64,000 bases of DNA from Aeribacillus composti. GTDB lineage: Bacteria; Bacillota; Bacilli; Bacillales; Aeribacillaceae. The position numbers were made by a program, and so were the translations under genes. Where the stretch lies: positions 41,916 through 105,915 of the forward strand of contig NZ_VISS01000010.1 of assembly GCF_007827555.1 (NCBI RefSeq), given 5' to 3'. The notes below the pieces were generated by a model. It ran no database searches, was not told the origin of the DNA, and saw only the letters and a program-made list of their open reading frames with translations. Shown here one piece after another: positions 35,053 through 44,777 of this stretch (positions within the stretch are counted from its first letter, which is position 1; every line of letters begins with the position of its first letter).

Positions 35053-35650
35053 GTAAGAAGACTGTGTAAATAGTCTTTTCCCTGCCAAATAGACAGTTGT
35101 AAAAAAAGATTATGCAAAACTGTGTTTCGGTATTCAGCTGGAGCACAATGCAAAAATTGTTCATGATGTTGTTTTACAGTGAGAAAAATACAACATTTCT
35201 ATTTTAAGGTAAAAAAAGGACTCGATGCAGCGTGATCCAGGCAGATGTCTTTGCCAGAACGGCTGCCATGTGACCGAGTCCTTCTATTCTGCTTAGACGA
35301 ATACCAGAAAAGAGAAAACTTGGCATACCCCCATCTTCAAGACCGGAGTGAGACATCTTTGTTTACATTGGAGAGAAAAAACGGGCGATGAAGGTTTTGC
35401 GGCAGGGAGAGGACCGAATTTATTTGACGAAATGAACTGAAAGGTCAGGAAATGTGCTCCTAATTATGAGCTCGAACCGATACAATATATATTCCTTTAT
35501 CCGCATAAAAAGAAACGATTAGACTATTATTGAAATCATGAGCAATCGATTGGTGTTCAGAATTGCTGGAACATATTGAGTTAACTTTATTGCATATAGT
35601 TTATGAAGGTGTATTTATTTTATCCTCATGAGTGGAAAGGAGAAAAGGCT
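35053..35650. other. Intergenic stretch with a structured element
   Basis: Contains a short hairpin at 35058-35080 (probable terminator of the HAD gene) and the structured inverted repeat 35216-35284. No gene is supported. Confidence 0.5.
35216..35284. repeat. 69-bp inverted-repeat element with nested stem
   Basis: Outer stem AAGGACTCG/CGAGTCCTT (9 bp, perfect) encloses a second helix GGCAG/CTGCC and a mostly GC-richer centre, unlike the AT-rich surroundings. It could be a large terminator, a small RNA or a decayed insertion end. Confidence 0.4.
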
Positions 35651-36304
35651 TTGATAAAAGCAATTATTTTTGATTTCGACGGTTTAATTATAGACACAGA
35701 GACTCCCTGGTTTGAGGCTTATAAAGAAACTTTAGGTTATTATAATGTTGATTTGCCCCTTGAACATTATGTAAAAAGCGTTGGATCAGATAATACAGTA
35801 CTTTACGAGTTTTTCAAACAACAATTGGGAGAAAGCTGTAATATTGAGGAAATTGATGCCAAAGCAGAAAGCATTTATAAAGAAAAGATGAAAACACCTC
35901 AGGCACGTGAAGGTGTAAAGGATTATTTGCAAGAAGCAAACGATTTAGGATATAAAATTGCTATTGCTTCAAGCTCCACAAGGGAGTGGGTAACTCATTA
36001 TTTAGATGAACTTGGGGTGTTAAACTATTTTAATACTATTATCACACAGGATGATGTTGAGAAGGTAAAACCGGCACCTGATTTGTATTTAAAAGCAGTT
36101 GATGCCTTAAATATCAGCTCAAATGAAGCATTAGCATTTGAAGATTCTTTAAATGGGCTCCAAGCAGCTCTAGCTGCTGGACTGAAATGCGTAATTGTGC
36201 CAAATCCAGTAACGAAGTCTTTACCTTTCGAAAATTATGATTTACGACTTCAATCCATGGCAGAAAAAAGTTTAAGTGATGTCATAAAACTTATTGAACA
36301 ATAA
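35651..36304 (+). CDS. HAD hydrolase, beta-phosphoglucomutase-like
   Basis: A 217-residue HAD subfamily IA enzyme: motif I FDFDGLIIDTE, helical cap, motif II IASSSTREWV, Lys in DVEKVKPAPDLYL and motif IV AFEDSLNGLQAA. It resembles B. subtilis YhcW. Translation probably starts at the TTG at 35651, with AAAGGAG eight bases upstream; an ATG at 35603 in the same frame lacks a ribosome binding site and would add a non-conserved extension. Substrate unknown. Confidence 0.85.
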   Translation: MIKAIIFDFDGLIIDTETPWFEAYKETLGYYNVDLPLEHYVKSVGSDNTVLYEFFKQQLGESCNIEEIDAKAESIYKEKMKTPQAREGVKDYLQEANDLGYKIAIASSSTREWVTHYLDELGVLNYFNTIITQDDVEKVKPAPDLYLKAVDALNISSNEALAFEDSLNGLQAALAAGLKCVIVPNPVTKSLPFENYDLRLQSMAEKSLSDVIKLIEQ

Positions 36305-36360
36305 AGAATTAAAATCTCGTATTAATGCTAAGGCTCTATCAAATAATATTTGATAATCCC

Positions 36361-36398
36361 GCTAGATAAAGAACCCCCAAGGAGGTCCTTTATCTAGC
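36361..36398. terminator. Terminator after the HAD gene
   Basis: Stem GCTAGATAAAG(G/A)AC with its complement ending in CTAGC; about 13 pairs with one mismatch. Confidence 0.7.
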
Positions 36399-36405
36399 TG
36401 CTTCC

Positions 36406-37368
36406 TCAATGAACACCACCTGCAAATGTTTTCGTGAAATCATTTACGTGTGCACTCATTTCTTTATAACGAGTCCAATGAAGATAATGATTTCCTTCTA
36501 AAGTAACTATTTTACTTGAAAAACTGCGGCTTAATTTCGTTTGATAAAACGTTACCATTGGATTTCCCATCTTCGTTCACTCGATCTTCTTTCGAAGTAA
36601 AAATCAAGACAAAGGATACAACAAGAAGCAAATGAAATAAAAAATATATTGAGCAAACAGTCAATTTAACTTTCCCGCCTGATATGCCTAGAAATGGCTT
36701 TGGTCATTGTTAAATTCTCTTCGGAATAAGTACCTTTTTCAGCTACTAGGAAGGAAATCATCAGGAATGATATATAATGCCAATCGTGCAATTCCAATTG
36801 GTGAAAACATACTTCATATATTCGGACATTGTTGGAGCTGACTCGCCGAAATACTCTAAAACCTGCGGCAAGGTGAAATCAATCCCTATAACTGCTTTCA
36901 CTTCATCTGGGTATGCATTAGCATAATACATGCTGTATATGCCAGAAATAGAGTGCGGCATCAATATGTAAGGACCTTCTATATTTGATTTTAAAGCGGT
37001 TCTAATTCCCTCCACTATATTTTCCACTGTTCGTTCCTTATTCGTTACGTTGCTCCAACCATATCCAAAGCTCTCTACTACGACCACTTTATGATTCTTT
37101 GCCAATTCATTTACTAAGGGGTCGAAATCTAACACGGGAGCTGCTGTGCCTAAACCGCTTAATAACACAATCGTGTTTTCTCCATCACCTTTTGTATAAA
37201 CGTGCATATTCTTTCCATCTACTTCAACTAATTGTCCTAATGGTGGATATTTTGCTTATACACTGTCATGATGTGATGGAAAACGCCTCAAATCAGAGCC
37301 GCTGTAATCATAAACAAAAAAATATTTTTTGGAATTATCCAAAATCAAGATTTCTTTTTACTGTTCAT
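36406..37368 (-). pseudogene. Membrane-anchored alpha/beta hydrolase, heavily damaged
   Basis: Pieces of one alpha/beta hydrolase in three frames: an N-terminal anchor (MNSKKKS at 37368, then IIPKNIFLFMITAAL) broken by two in-frame TGA codons, a central piece (VYTKGDGENTIVLLSGLGT, the nucleophile elbow MPHSISGIYSMYYANAYP) open from 37207 to 36761, and a C-terminal piece with the likely catalytic His in TLEGNHYLHW ending in FAGGVH. In-frame stops plus several shifts mean a genuine, old pseudogene rather than sequencing error. Confidence 0.75.
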
Positions 37369-37765
37369 TCTTTCACTTCTCTCTATAAAACATTCTATTG
37401 GATCGGCTATGCCAACGCCATTCGAACCATCTCTCCCGCCCTGATTCCTTTGCAATAGGCCAATTGCTTGCAGAGGTTAAACAATAGCCAATGTTAAAAA
37501 TGAAAAACGCGAATTTTCTAAAGGGTGCTTTTCTTCAATAAGGAAGCAGAGCCTTTTTCTTAATAATGACGAAATGTTTGCTTTTTTCGTTCCAAAAAAA
37601 TCCCCTCTAAGTATATGGGCCTTGTCCACTGTCTACTTAAAGAAGATCTTATCAAAATTGGTTCTTTTTTCTTTTACCTTGTCAAAAAATATTTATATAA
37701 AAATATTTGAATTCGAGATATTTTTCGGTTATGATAATATCAAAACAAAAGGAGGAAAATAACAA
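37369..37765. other. Upstream region of the YceI gene
   Basis: No gene is supported. The last 60 bases hold the promoter at 37707-37735. Confidence 0.5.
37701..37738 (+). promoter_or_regulatory. Promoter and possible MarR-type operator of the YceI gene
   Basis: TTGAAT (37707-37712), 17 bases, TATGAT (37730-37735). Overlapping it, AATATTTGAATTCGAGATAT has a GAATTC centre and a right arm GAGATA identical to the half-site of the B. subtilis MhqR operator; the left arm is imperfect. Confidence 0.45.
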
Positions 37766-38293
37766 ATGGCAAATTTTCAATTAGATAAGGTGCACAGCTC
37801 TATTTCTTTCCAAGTAAAACACTTAATGGTTTCCAAGGCAAAGGGAGAATTCACTCAATTTGATGTAGAAGTTGACGGCGATGTTGATCAGCTCGAATCT
37901 GCAAAAGTAAAAGTAACAATTCAAGCTTCTTCTATTGACACAAAAAATGAAGACAGAGACAACCATCTTCGTTCCGGGGATTTTTTTGATGTCGAAAACT
38001 ATCCGGTCATCACGTTTGTCAGCGAATCTATTAAAAAGGTTTCCGACGATGACTATGAAGTAACAGGAAAATTGACAATTAGAAATGTTACTAGAACCGA
38101 AACATTCAAAGTAGAATTCAACGGTCAATCGAAAAACCCGTTGGACGGAAGCATTGTCGCAGGATTTGATGTAGAAGGAAAAATCAATCGGGAAGATTAT
38201 GGTTTAACATGGAACGCTGCTCTTGAAACAGGAGGATTCCTCATCGGCAAAGATGTAAAATTATTCGGCAGCTTCGAATTTGTCATTAGCTAA
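37766..38293 (+). CDS. YceI family lipid-binding protein
   Basis: A 175-residue lipocalin-like beta-barrel of the YceI family, which binds isoprenoid chains such as polyisoprenoid quinones. Family features are WxLDxxHS-like FQLDKVHSSISFQVKHLMVSKAKG, LRSGDFFDVENYPVITF, GKLTIRNVTR and GLTWNAALETGG. There is no signal peptide, so it is cytoplasmic, as in other firmicutes. AAAGGAGG precedes the ATG. The likely operator suggests induction by quinones or related electrophiles, which would fit a quinone-binding role. Confidence 0.9.
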   Translation: MANFQLDKVHSSISFQVKHLMVSKAKGEFTQFDVEVDGDVDQLESAKVKVTIQASSIDTKNEDRDNHLRSGDFFDVENYPVITFVSESIKKVSDDDYEVTGKLTIRNVTRTETFKVEFNGQSKNPLDGSIVAGFDVEGKINREDYGLTWNAALETGGFLIGKDVKLFGSFEFVIS

Positions 38294-38315
38294 TCTTTCG
38301 CAGGCAAGTGATTTG

Positions 38316-38350
38316 CCCTTGGCCGCACATGACGGCTGAGGGCTTTTATT
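38316..38350 (+). terminator. Terminator of the YceI gene
   Basis: Stem GCCCTTGGCCG/CGGCTGAGGGC with a T-rich tail; two internal mismatches. Confidence 0.7.
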
Positions 38351-38481
38351 TTAAGAAAATTTAGCAAAAAAATGTCATTCATACCTCTCTAATGAAAAAT
38401 CCCCTGCTTATAAAGTTTACTTTTCTTTTATTTTTTGTTATTATTCATAATATTTCAACCGGAGAAGGAGGAAAACAGCAT

Positions 38482-39594
38482 ATGTCCCATCAATCATTGC
38501 AACGCCACTTGCCGCCTTACCGAGCAGATCATGTAGGCAGTCTGTTAAGAACAGACCGAATTAAACAAGCCCGATTGAAAAAAGCAAATGGGGAAATAAC
38601 AGCTGAGCAATTAAGAGAGGTGGAAAACGAAGAAATCACACGCATCGTCGAAAAACAAAAGGAAATTGGCCTCAAAGCGGTGACAGACGGCGAATTCCGA
38701 AGAGCTTGGTGGCACTTTGACTTCCTTGAAAATTTAGTAGGTGTGGAAGGATACGACACAGAGACCGGAATCCAATTCCATCAAAAACAAACAAAATCTC
38801 ATTCTATTAAAGTTGTTGACAAACTAGATTTCAACGGCCATCCGATGCTTGAAGATTTTAAGTTTCTAAACAGCATCGCTTCCGGCCATACAGCCAAAAT
38901 GACTATCCCGAGCCCGAGCATGCTTCATTTCAGAGGGACGATTGAAAAAAGCGCTTATGAAGATCAAGACGAGTTTTTCCACGATTTAGCCCAAACGTAT
39001 AAAAAAGCGATTCAAGCATTTTACGATGCTGGATGCCGTTATTTGCAGCTGGATGATACATCATGGGCATATCTTTGTTCAGAAGAGCAAAAGGAGCAAA
39101 TGCGGGCCCGCGGCTTAAATCCGGATACGTTAGGACAATTGTATGCGAAAACAATTAATGAAGCTGTTGCCAATCGTCCTGATGATATGAGAATTACGAT
39201 GCACATATGCCGAGGCAATTTCCGTTCCACTTGGATTTCATCCGGCGGCTATGAGCCAGTGGCGGAAATATTGTTTGAAGGCGTAAATGTGGACGGCTTC
39301 TTTTTGGAATACGACAGCGAAAGAGCCGGCGGCTTTGAACCCCTTCGCTTCGTAAACCGGTCAAATTTATCCATCGTTCTCGGCTTGATCACGTCAAAAT
39401 TTGGAGAATTAGAAAATAAGGATGAAATTAAACAGCGCATTGATGAAGCATCCCGATTTGTTGATCTCAATCAGCTTTGCTTAAGCCCTCAGTGCGGTTT
39501 TGCATCAACTGAGGAAGGAAACCTGCTCACAGAGGACGAGCAATGGGCAAAACTTCGCCATGTCGTAGAAATTGCCGAAGAAGTTTGGAAATAA
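38482..39594 (+). CDS. MetE-like methionine synthase C-terminal homologue (YxjG/YxjH type)
   Basis: A 370-residue single-barrel protein corresponding to the catalytic half of MetE. The zinc ligands His and Cys in MHICRGN and Cys in SPQCGF are present, so methyl transfer to homocysteine or another thiol is likely. B. subtilis has two such proteins (YxjG, YxjH) under S-box control; here no SAM riboswitch is visible in the short upstream region. AAGGAGG lies before the ATG at 38482; an earlier ATG at 38392 would add a hydrophobic non-family extension. Confidence 0.9.
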   Translation: MSHQSLQRHLPPYRADHVGSLLRTDRIKQARLKKANGEITAEQLREVENEEITRIVEKQKEIGLKAVTDGEFRRAWWHFDFLENLVGVEGYDTETGIQFHQKQTKSHSIKVVDKLDFNGHPMLEDFKFLNSIASGHTAKMTIPSPSMLHFRGTIEKSAYEDQDEFFHDLAQTYKKAIQAFYDAGCRYLQLDDTSWAYLCSEEQKEQMRARGLNPDTLGQLYAKTINEAVANRPDDMRITMHICRGNFRSTWISSGGYEPVAEILFEGVNVDGFFLEYDSERAGGFEPLRFVNRSNLSIVLGLITSKFGELENKDEIKQRIDEASRFVDLNQLCLSPQCGFASTEEGNLLTEDEQWAKLRHVVEIAEEVWK

Positions 39595-40039
39595 TCGTTT
39601 ACTAAAGAAATACTTACATAAGTGTGTAATGTTAAGAGCCTGTTGAGCGTGAATTTCGTGCAATGAACTGTCAATTAAGCGAGGCTTGTGGAAAGAATGT
39701 GGCGGAATTTCGATAAAGGGCAGCAGCTTGCTTTACCTATATGGATTGATTTCATCGTTCATTCCGAAGCAATCGCAGCATGTAAGAGTTCCAAATTGAA
39801 CCTTTTTCTGCTTTGCGAAAGCTCTATTCGGGTTATGCATCAAGAATCAATATTTCTAGAAATGATACGCCAGGAAACCGTAAATTGCAGCAGCTCTGTT
39901 TTTCTTTTGGAAAATTTGATTGCGAGTTACTGACATTTATTTTTCCAAAATAAGGTGCTGCCCGCTCATCAGATTATTGAGGAAAATCACCGTAATGACC
40001 TGTTTCTTCCGTTCTATTATTCTGGAAAATATGTAAAAA
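39595..40039. other. Non-coding stretch with unclear coding remnants
   Basis: Short open frames occur (for example 39688-39933 on the plus strand), without ribosome binding sites or recognised content. The stretch leads into MITE copy B. Confidence 0.4.
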
Positions 40040-40145
40040 GGGGTGTTTAATAAGTCGTTTTTACGGCTTATTGACGCCCCCATTAATGTTTTAGAAACGT
40101 TGTGATTTTTTGTTTTCAATGGCGATTTGACTTTCTAAGAGCCCC
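40040..40145 (+). mobile_element. MITE copy B (106 bp)
   Basis: Same element as copies A and C: starts GGGGTGTTTAATAAG, contains the hairpin AATAAGTCG...CGGCTTATT, TTTTAGAAACGTTG and TTTTCAATGGCGATTTGACT, and ends in AGAGCCCC. Outside the ends, AAAAA and TTTTT extend the terminal inversion. It sits between the MetE-like gene and livF. Confidence 0.7.
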
Positions 40146-40188
40146 TTTTTCTTTTTGACAGTATCATCATCAGATGTTTCTGAACAAT

Positions 40189-40881
40189 TTACGAACTTAA
40201 CAGCAAATATTTATGCTTTACAGCAGAGCTTAATTCGTCGGGAGAGCCTTCAAACACGATCGAGCCTTTGTTTAAAATATATATGCGGTCTGCAAGCTCA
40301 AGCGCCATCGATAAATTTTGTTCAACTAAAAGCATTGTAAGACCTTGCTTCTTTAATTCACGAATAATTCGTTTCACTTCCTGAACCATCAATGGGGACA
40401 ATCCTTCTGACGGCTCGTCAAGCAGCAGTAATTTAGGATTCGTTAGCAAAGCGCGTCCAATTGAGAGCATTTGCTGCTCTCCCCCGCTCAAAGCCCCTCC
40501 CATCGATGCTTCTCTTTCTTTCAGCCTTGGAAACGTGTCATAAATTTGTTCTAATGTCCAGCCATTTTCGGCAGGCCTATAAGTGGTCATTAAATTCTCC
40601 TTTACAGTCAAATTCGGAAATATTCTTCTCCCTTGTGGAACAAGAGCAACGCCTAATTTCGAAACCTGGAAGCTCGTCTTTGATTGAATTTCCTGTTCTT
40701 CAAGCACAATTTTTCCTTTTTTTGATTGAATGATTCCCATGATAGAATGAATCGTTGTTGTTTTCCCCATTCCGTTTCTTCCCAGCAGGACGGTTACCTT
40801 GCCTTGTTCAACCGTTAACGAAACATTATGGAGGACGTGGCTGTCGCCGTAAAATGTATTTAAATCTGAAACTTTAAGCAT
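40189..40881 (-). CDS. livF: Branched-chain amino-acid ABC transporter ATPase LivF
   Basis: One of two ATPases of a LIV-type importer. The 230-residue protein shows Walker A GRNGMGKT, the LivF-typical LVPQGRRIFPNLTVKENL, signature LSGGEQQMLSIGRAL and Walker B LLLLDEPSEGLSP. The ATG at 40881 lies inside the end of livG (8-base overlap) with AAGGAGG upstream. Last gene of the operon livK-H-M-G-F. Confidence 0.92.
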   Translation of the reverse strand: MLKVSDLNTFYGDSHVLHNVSLTVEQGKVTVLLGRNGMGKTTTIHSIMGIIQSKKGKIVLEEQEIQSKTSFQVSKLGVALVPQGRRIFPNLTVKENLMTTYRPAENGWTLEQIYDTFPRLKEREASMGGALSGGEQQMLSIGRALLTNPKLLLLDEPSEGLSPLMVQEVKRIIRELKKQGLTMLLVEQNLSMALELADRIYILNKGSIVFEGSPDELSSAVKHKYLLLSS

Positions 40882-41647
40882 GTGCTGCCGCTTCCTCCTT
40901 TCCAATATATATTTCGTTCACCCTCCTGTCGTTTCTCACTTCATTTGGATCGCCGTCAATGAGAATCCCTCCGTCATATAAAACGACCATTCTATCCGCC
41001 AGTCCAAATACGACCTCCAAATCATGCTCAATAATTAAAACGGTCAAGTCCTTCGGCAAATTGTGCAGCAAATCGACAATATAATCCGTTTCCGCCTGCG
41101 ACATGCCGGCAGTCGGCTCATCTAATAATAAAACTTGCGGATTGATCGCAATGCCAAGCAAAATTTCGATTTGCCGCTGTTCGCCGTATGACAGCTTTTT
41201 CACTATTTCATTTGCACGCTTTTCCAATCCCCAAGTTTTGATCAATTGGTTTGCTTCCTCGAAAAGCTTCGGGTATTTTTTTTCGTTTCTCTTTTTAAAC
41301 CACACGTTTTGCAAATGATGTTTCCGCTGTAAAACTAATAATAAATTGTCAAGCACCGTCAGTTCATTCAACAAATTGTTTCGTTGAAAGGTACGGACGA
41401 TTCCGGCGTTTGTCCGTTTAAAGTTGGCAACATTCGTTATATTTTCTCCTTTATAATAAATAGACCCGCTGCTCGGCTTCAGGTCGCCGGTTAAAATGTT
41501 GAAAAAGGTCGTTTTCCCGGCTCCATTCGGACCGATAATGCCTATCCGCTCACCTTTTTTCACTTCCAATGAAACATCCTTAAGAATTTCAAGACCGCCA
41601 AAATGCATGCCCACGCGATCAATCTTCAAGATTACATGATTCTCCAT
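40874..41647 (-). CDS. livG: Branched-chain amino-acid ABC transporter ATPase LivG
   Basis: Second ATPase, 257 residues: Walker A GPNGAGKT, the LivG feature GIVRTFQRNNLLNELTVLDNL, a signature reading LSYGEQRQIEILLGIA, Walker B LLLDEPTAGMSQAE and the switch His in IIEHDLEVVFGLADR. It is preceded by livM with ten bases between. Confidence 0.92.
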   Translation of the reverse strand: MENHVILKIDRVGMHFGGLEILKDVSLEVKKGERIGIIGPNGAGKTTFFNILTGDLKPSSGSIYYKGENITNVANFKRTNAGIVRTFQRNNLLNELTVLDNLLLVLQRKHHLQNVWFKKRNEKKYPKLFEEANQLIKTWGLEKRANEIVKKLSYGEQRQIEILLGIAINPQVLLLDEPTAGMSQAETDYIVDLLHNLPKDLTVLIIEHDLEVVFGLADRMVVLYDGGILIDGDPNEVRNDRRVNEIYIGKEEAAAHA

Positions 41648-41657
41648 GCCCCATCCC

Positions 41658-42656
41658 TCAATTCTTCACATCATTGTTATACAACGCATTGGATTTTTTT
41701 CCGGAAATAGCTGACAGCTTGTTGGATTTTGAAAACGACTGCAAGAGCAATTTTCCAAGCCCGACAATTCCTTTTGGGAAAAATACGACAAACAAGATAA
41801 AGATAATCCCGATAATCATCATCCACATGGTCGTATAAGAGCTGACAATCGTTTCTAAAATGACGATAAAAGCTGCGCCCAAAACGGGCCCGATCATTGT
41901 TCCAGAACCGCCGATAAGAACCATAATTAAAACAGAGCCAGACATCGTCCAATATACATCGCTAGGCGAAATGAAGCTGTTAAAGCTTGTATATAACGAT
42001 CCTGCTACTCCGCCGAGCCCGCCAGCTATAACAAATGCGGCAAGCTTATATAGTGTTGTATGATAGCCCATCGATTTCAATCTTGTTTCGTTTTCGCGAA
42101 TCCCTATTAATACTTGCCCAAAAGGGGAGTGTACGATGAGGCTTAAACCGCCATAGATCAATATAAACAAAAGCAATATCAAATAATAAAAGTAAACCGG
42201 GTTTGAAAAATCAAGTGATCCAATTAAAGGGCTTGGAATGCCTGATAATCCGTTTGAACCGCCCGTGATAGTTGTTGACTGGTGGACAAATGAATAAATC
42301 ATTTGCGAAAAAGCCAATGTTAACATAAGAAAATAAAAGCCGCTCACCTTTACGCAAAAAATTCCGATGATGGCGGATGCAATGATTGCAGCCGCAAGTG
42401 AGGCGAAAAGAGTAAGGAAAAAGTTTGGAGATATCTCCCTTGCAAGAATGGCGGACATATAAGCCCCGACTCCAAAAAACGCCGCATGGCCAAGCGAAAC
42501 CAGCCCGGTATATCCGACCAAAATATTTAAACTAAGAGCGAAAATAGCTAAAATTAAAATTTCAGTTACCAAATTTAAATAAAACAAAGAAAAGATAAAG
42601 GGGGAAAAGATGAGCAACATAACTGCGGCAATAAGAGCGAAACCTTTTTTGTTCAA
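41658..42656 (-). CDS. livM: Branched-chain amino-acid ABC transporter permease LivM
   Basis: A 332-residue membrane protein with nine or ten helices and the LivM signature GYTGLVSLGHAAFFGVGAY plus the ATPase-contact loop SPFGQVLIGIRENETRLKSMGYHT. Translation starts at a TTG that overlaps the livH stop (TTGA), with AGGTGG upstream. Confidence 0.92.
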   Translation of the reverse strand: MNKKGFALIAAVMLLIFSPFIFSLFYLNLVTEILILAIFALSLNILVGYTGLVSLGHAAFFGVGAYMSAILAREISPNFFLTLFASLAAAIIASAIIGIFCVKVSGFYFLMLTLAFSQMIYSFVHQSTTITGGSNGLSGIPSPLIGSLDFSNPVYFYYLILLLFILIYGGLSLIVHSPFGQVLIGIRENETRLKSMGYHTTLYKLAAFVIAGGLGGVAGSLYTSFNSFISPSDVYWTMSGSVLIMVLIGGSGTMIGPVLGAAFIVILETIVSSYTTMWMMIIGIIFILFVVFFPKGIVGLGKLLLQSFSKSNKLSAISGKKSNALYNNDVKN

Positions 42657-43525
42657 TGCTTAACCACCTGCCTTCCGAGCAATCCGTTCGGTTTGACGAT
42701 TAAGACGACCGCCATTAATCCGAAAACAACGAACAAGCTTAACTCAGGAACTAAAAATCGGCAAAAAGTCTCAACAATCCCAATCGTTAAGCTGGCCACA
42801 AACGTTCCAGCGATCGACCCTAAGCCCCCTATAACGAGAACAACTAATGCCAAAATAAGCGTTTGGAATTCCATGCTTGGATAAAGCCCGAGGATCGGCG
42901 CAGCAATGACTCCGCCAAAACCTGCTAAATATCCCCCTATGAAAAACACGACGGTAAAAACTAGTTGAATATTTACGCCTAAAGCACATATCATCTCTTT
43001 ATCGCTCAGTCCAGCGCGAATGATCGCCCCCCAGCGCGTTTTTTCTTGAATGAACCACAACAGCCCCGCTAAAATTAAACCTATTGCAATTACAGCTAAA
43101 CGATAGACAGGAAAGGCTTGATTAAATAAGGTTACCGTACCTGATAAACTTTGAGGCAAAGGGATCGATAAAACATCCGATCCCCATATCGCCGCTGTCA
43201 TATCATGAATGACATACGCAAGTCCAAATGTTAACAATACTTGTGACAGGTGCCCTAGCTGATAAGTCGGCCGCAATAAGATCATTTCAATAATGAGAGA
43301 GCAAACGGCTACTGCTAAAGGTGCAATGATTAAGGCAAGCCAAAAATTTTGTCCAGAATGGACGGTAATCGAATATGAGACATAAGCTCCTATCATATAC
43401 AACGATCCATGCGCCAAGTTCAATACTCCTAAAATGCCAAAGACGAGCGACAATCCGCATGTAATGACGAAGAGCAAAAGCCCGTATGAAATGCTGTTTA
43501 CTAGCTGCGCCCCGATAATATCCAT
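42653..43525 (-). CDS. livH: Branched-chain amino-acid ABC transporter permease LivH
   Basis: Membrane subunit of 290 residues with about eight helices; LGVLNLAHGSLYMIGAYVSY is the LivH signature and EKTRWGAIIRAGLSDKEMICALGVN the ATPase-contact loop. The ATG at 43525 has GAGGTG in front. Urea- and amide-type Liv systems look alike at this level, so the substrate is not certain. Confidence 0.92.
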   Translation of the reverse strand: MDIIGAQLVNSISYGLLLFVITCGLSLVFGILGVLNLAHGSLYMIGAYVSYSITVHSGQNFWLALIIAPLAVAVCSLIIEMILLRPTYQLGHLSQVLLTFGLAYVIHDMTAAIWGSDVLSIPLPQSLSGTVTLFNQAFPVYRLAVIAIGLILAGLLWFIQEKTRWGAIIRAGLSDKEMICALGVNIQLVFTVVFFIGGYLAGFGGVIAAPILGLYPSMEFQTLILALVVLVIGGLGSIAGTFVASLTIGIVETFCRFLVPELSLFVVFGLMAVVLIVKPNGLLGRQVVKH

Positions 43526-43545
43526 GATTATCACCTCTTTTTTTA

Positions 43546-44754
43546 CTATTTTCCTGGATCTCTCACCTCTTCAATAATTTCAATCACTTCGTTTTCCGTC
43601 TGTCCATTCACAAGCTTGGTTTCAATGATATACATGTTTTGAATAACGTGGTGGGTCTCCTTGTCAAACTTAATCGGGCCTCTCGGGCTTATGAATTCAA
43701 CATTAGAAATCGCTTCTACCACTTTATCTGGATCTGAGGCGTCGCCGTCAAGCGTTGTCAGCGCTTCTGCGATAATTTTGGCAGCATCATAGCCTTCCAA
43801 TGCTTCAATGGTCGGGCGTTCATTATATTTCTTTTCAAAAGCCTCTTTAAACTGTCTATTTTCTTCTGTTTTTATACTATAATCCCAGAAAATAGAGGAA
43901 ATTGTTCCAACTCCTGCGTTTCCTTGTGATTTCCGCACGTCCTCTGAAACAAGCCAGCCGGAACCAATTAATTTCTTATCTTCTTTTAACCCGAATTGAT
44001 CGTATTGCTGAACAAATCTCACCGCATCACTTCCTGCGAAAAATGCATATACTGCTTCAGCCTTTGCATTTTTAATCGTGGTCAAATAAGAGGAATAATC
44101 ATTGTTTCCGAGAGGCGGGTAAACTTCACCGACAATTTTTCCTCCTGCGGCAGTATAAGCTTCTTTAAACGCTTCAGATACTTCCCGTCCAAACGCATAA
44201 TCTGCTGCTGCAATGTACATTGTCTTTCCTACGTTATGAAACGCCCATTCTCCTAATGAATTGCCAATCTGCCACGAGGAAAAAGAAGAACGCCAAATAT
44301 AGTCACTTCGTTTGCTTCTCGTTAAATCATTTCCTCCCGCATGCGAAACAAGGAACGGAATTTTTTTCTTATCCACTTCATCGCGAATGGCATAGGCTAC
44401 CGCCGTGCTTACCGTTCCTGTTAAAATGTCCACTTTATCTTGATCAATCAATTTTCTCGCTTTCCTTAATGCTACTTGCGGATCAGCTTCACTGTCTTCT
44501 TTAATAATTTCGATTTTTTTGGAGCCAATTTTCCAATCAATGCTGTCAAAATACAGCTCCATACCTTTGTGCAAATGCTTTCCAAGTGAAGCATAAACCC
44601 CTGAATCTGGAAGCAGCACACCAATTTTTATTGTTCCTCCGCTTTTGCTCCCGCCTTCCTCTTTTTTCGATGTTGACTGAATCGCGCTGTTGCCACAAGC
44701 CGATAAAACGGCTAAGAAAACAACCAGCATAATCAAAAATAACTTCCTTTTCAT
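43546..44754 (-). CDS. livK: Branched-chain amino-acid (LIV-type) substrate-binding lipoprotein
   Basis: A 402-residue Peripla_BP_6 lipoprotein with lipobox LSACG and the typical IKIGVLLPDSGVYASLGKHLHKGMELYFD, VDILTGTVSTAVAYAIRDEV and GYDAAKIIAEAL. The closest functional classes are binding proteins for branched-chain amino acids, amides or aromatic acids, so the substrate may differ from Leu/Ile/Val. Two cre-like boxes sit just upstream, suggesting carbon catabolite control. Confidence 0.85.
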   Translation of the reverse strand: MKRKLFLIMLVVFLAVLSACGNSAIQSTSKKEEGGSKSGGTIKIGVLLPDSGVYASLGKHLHKGMELYFDSIDWKIGSKKIEIIKEDSEADPQVALRKARKLIDQDKVDILTGTVSTAVAYAIRDEVDKKKIPFLVSHAGGNDLTRSKRSDYIWRSSFSSWQIGNSLGEWAFHNVGKTMYIAAADYAFGREVSEAFKEAYTAAGGKIVGEVYPPLGNNDYSSYLTTIKNAKAEAVYAFFAGSDAVRFVQQYDQFGLKEDKKLIGSGWLVSEDVRKSQGNAGVGTISSIFWDYSIKTEENRQFKEAFEKKYNERPTIEALEGYDAAKIIAEALTTLDGDASDPDKVVEAISNVEFISPRGPIKFDKETHHVIQNMYIIETKLVNGQTENEVIEIIEEVRDPGK

Positions 44755-44777
44755 CAAAATCCCCCCGTACTTGTTAA

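Noticed and set aside
38294..38481. SAM riboswitch before the MetE-like gene
   Set aside because: The region is short, filled mostly by a terminator of the previous gene, and lacks S-box motifs.
39688..39933. Plus-strand open frame of 81 codons before MITE copy B
   Set aside because: I considered a transposase remnant, but no transposase motif is visible and there is no ribosome binding site.
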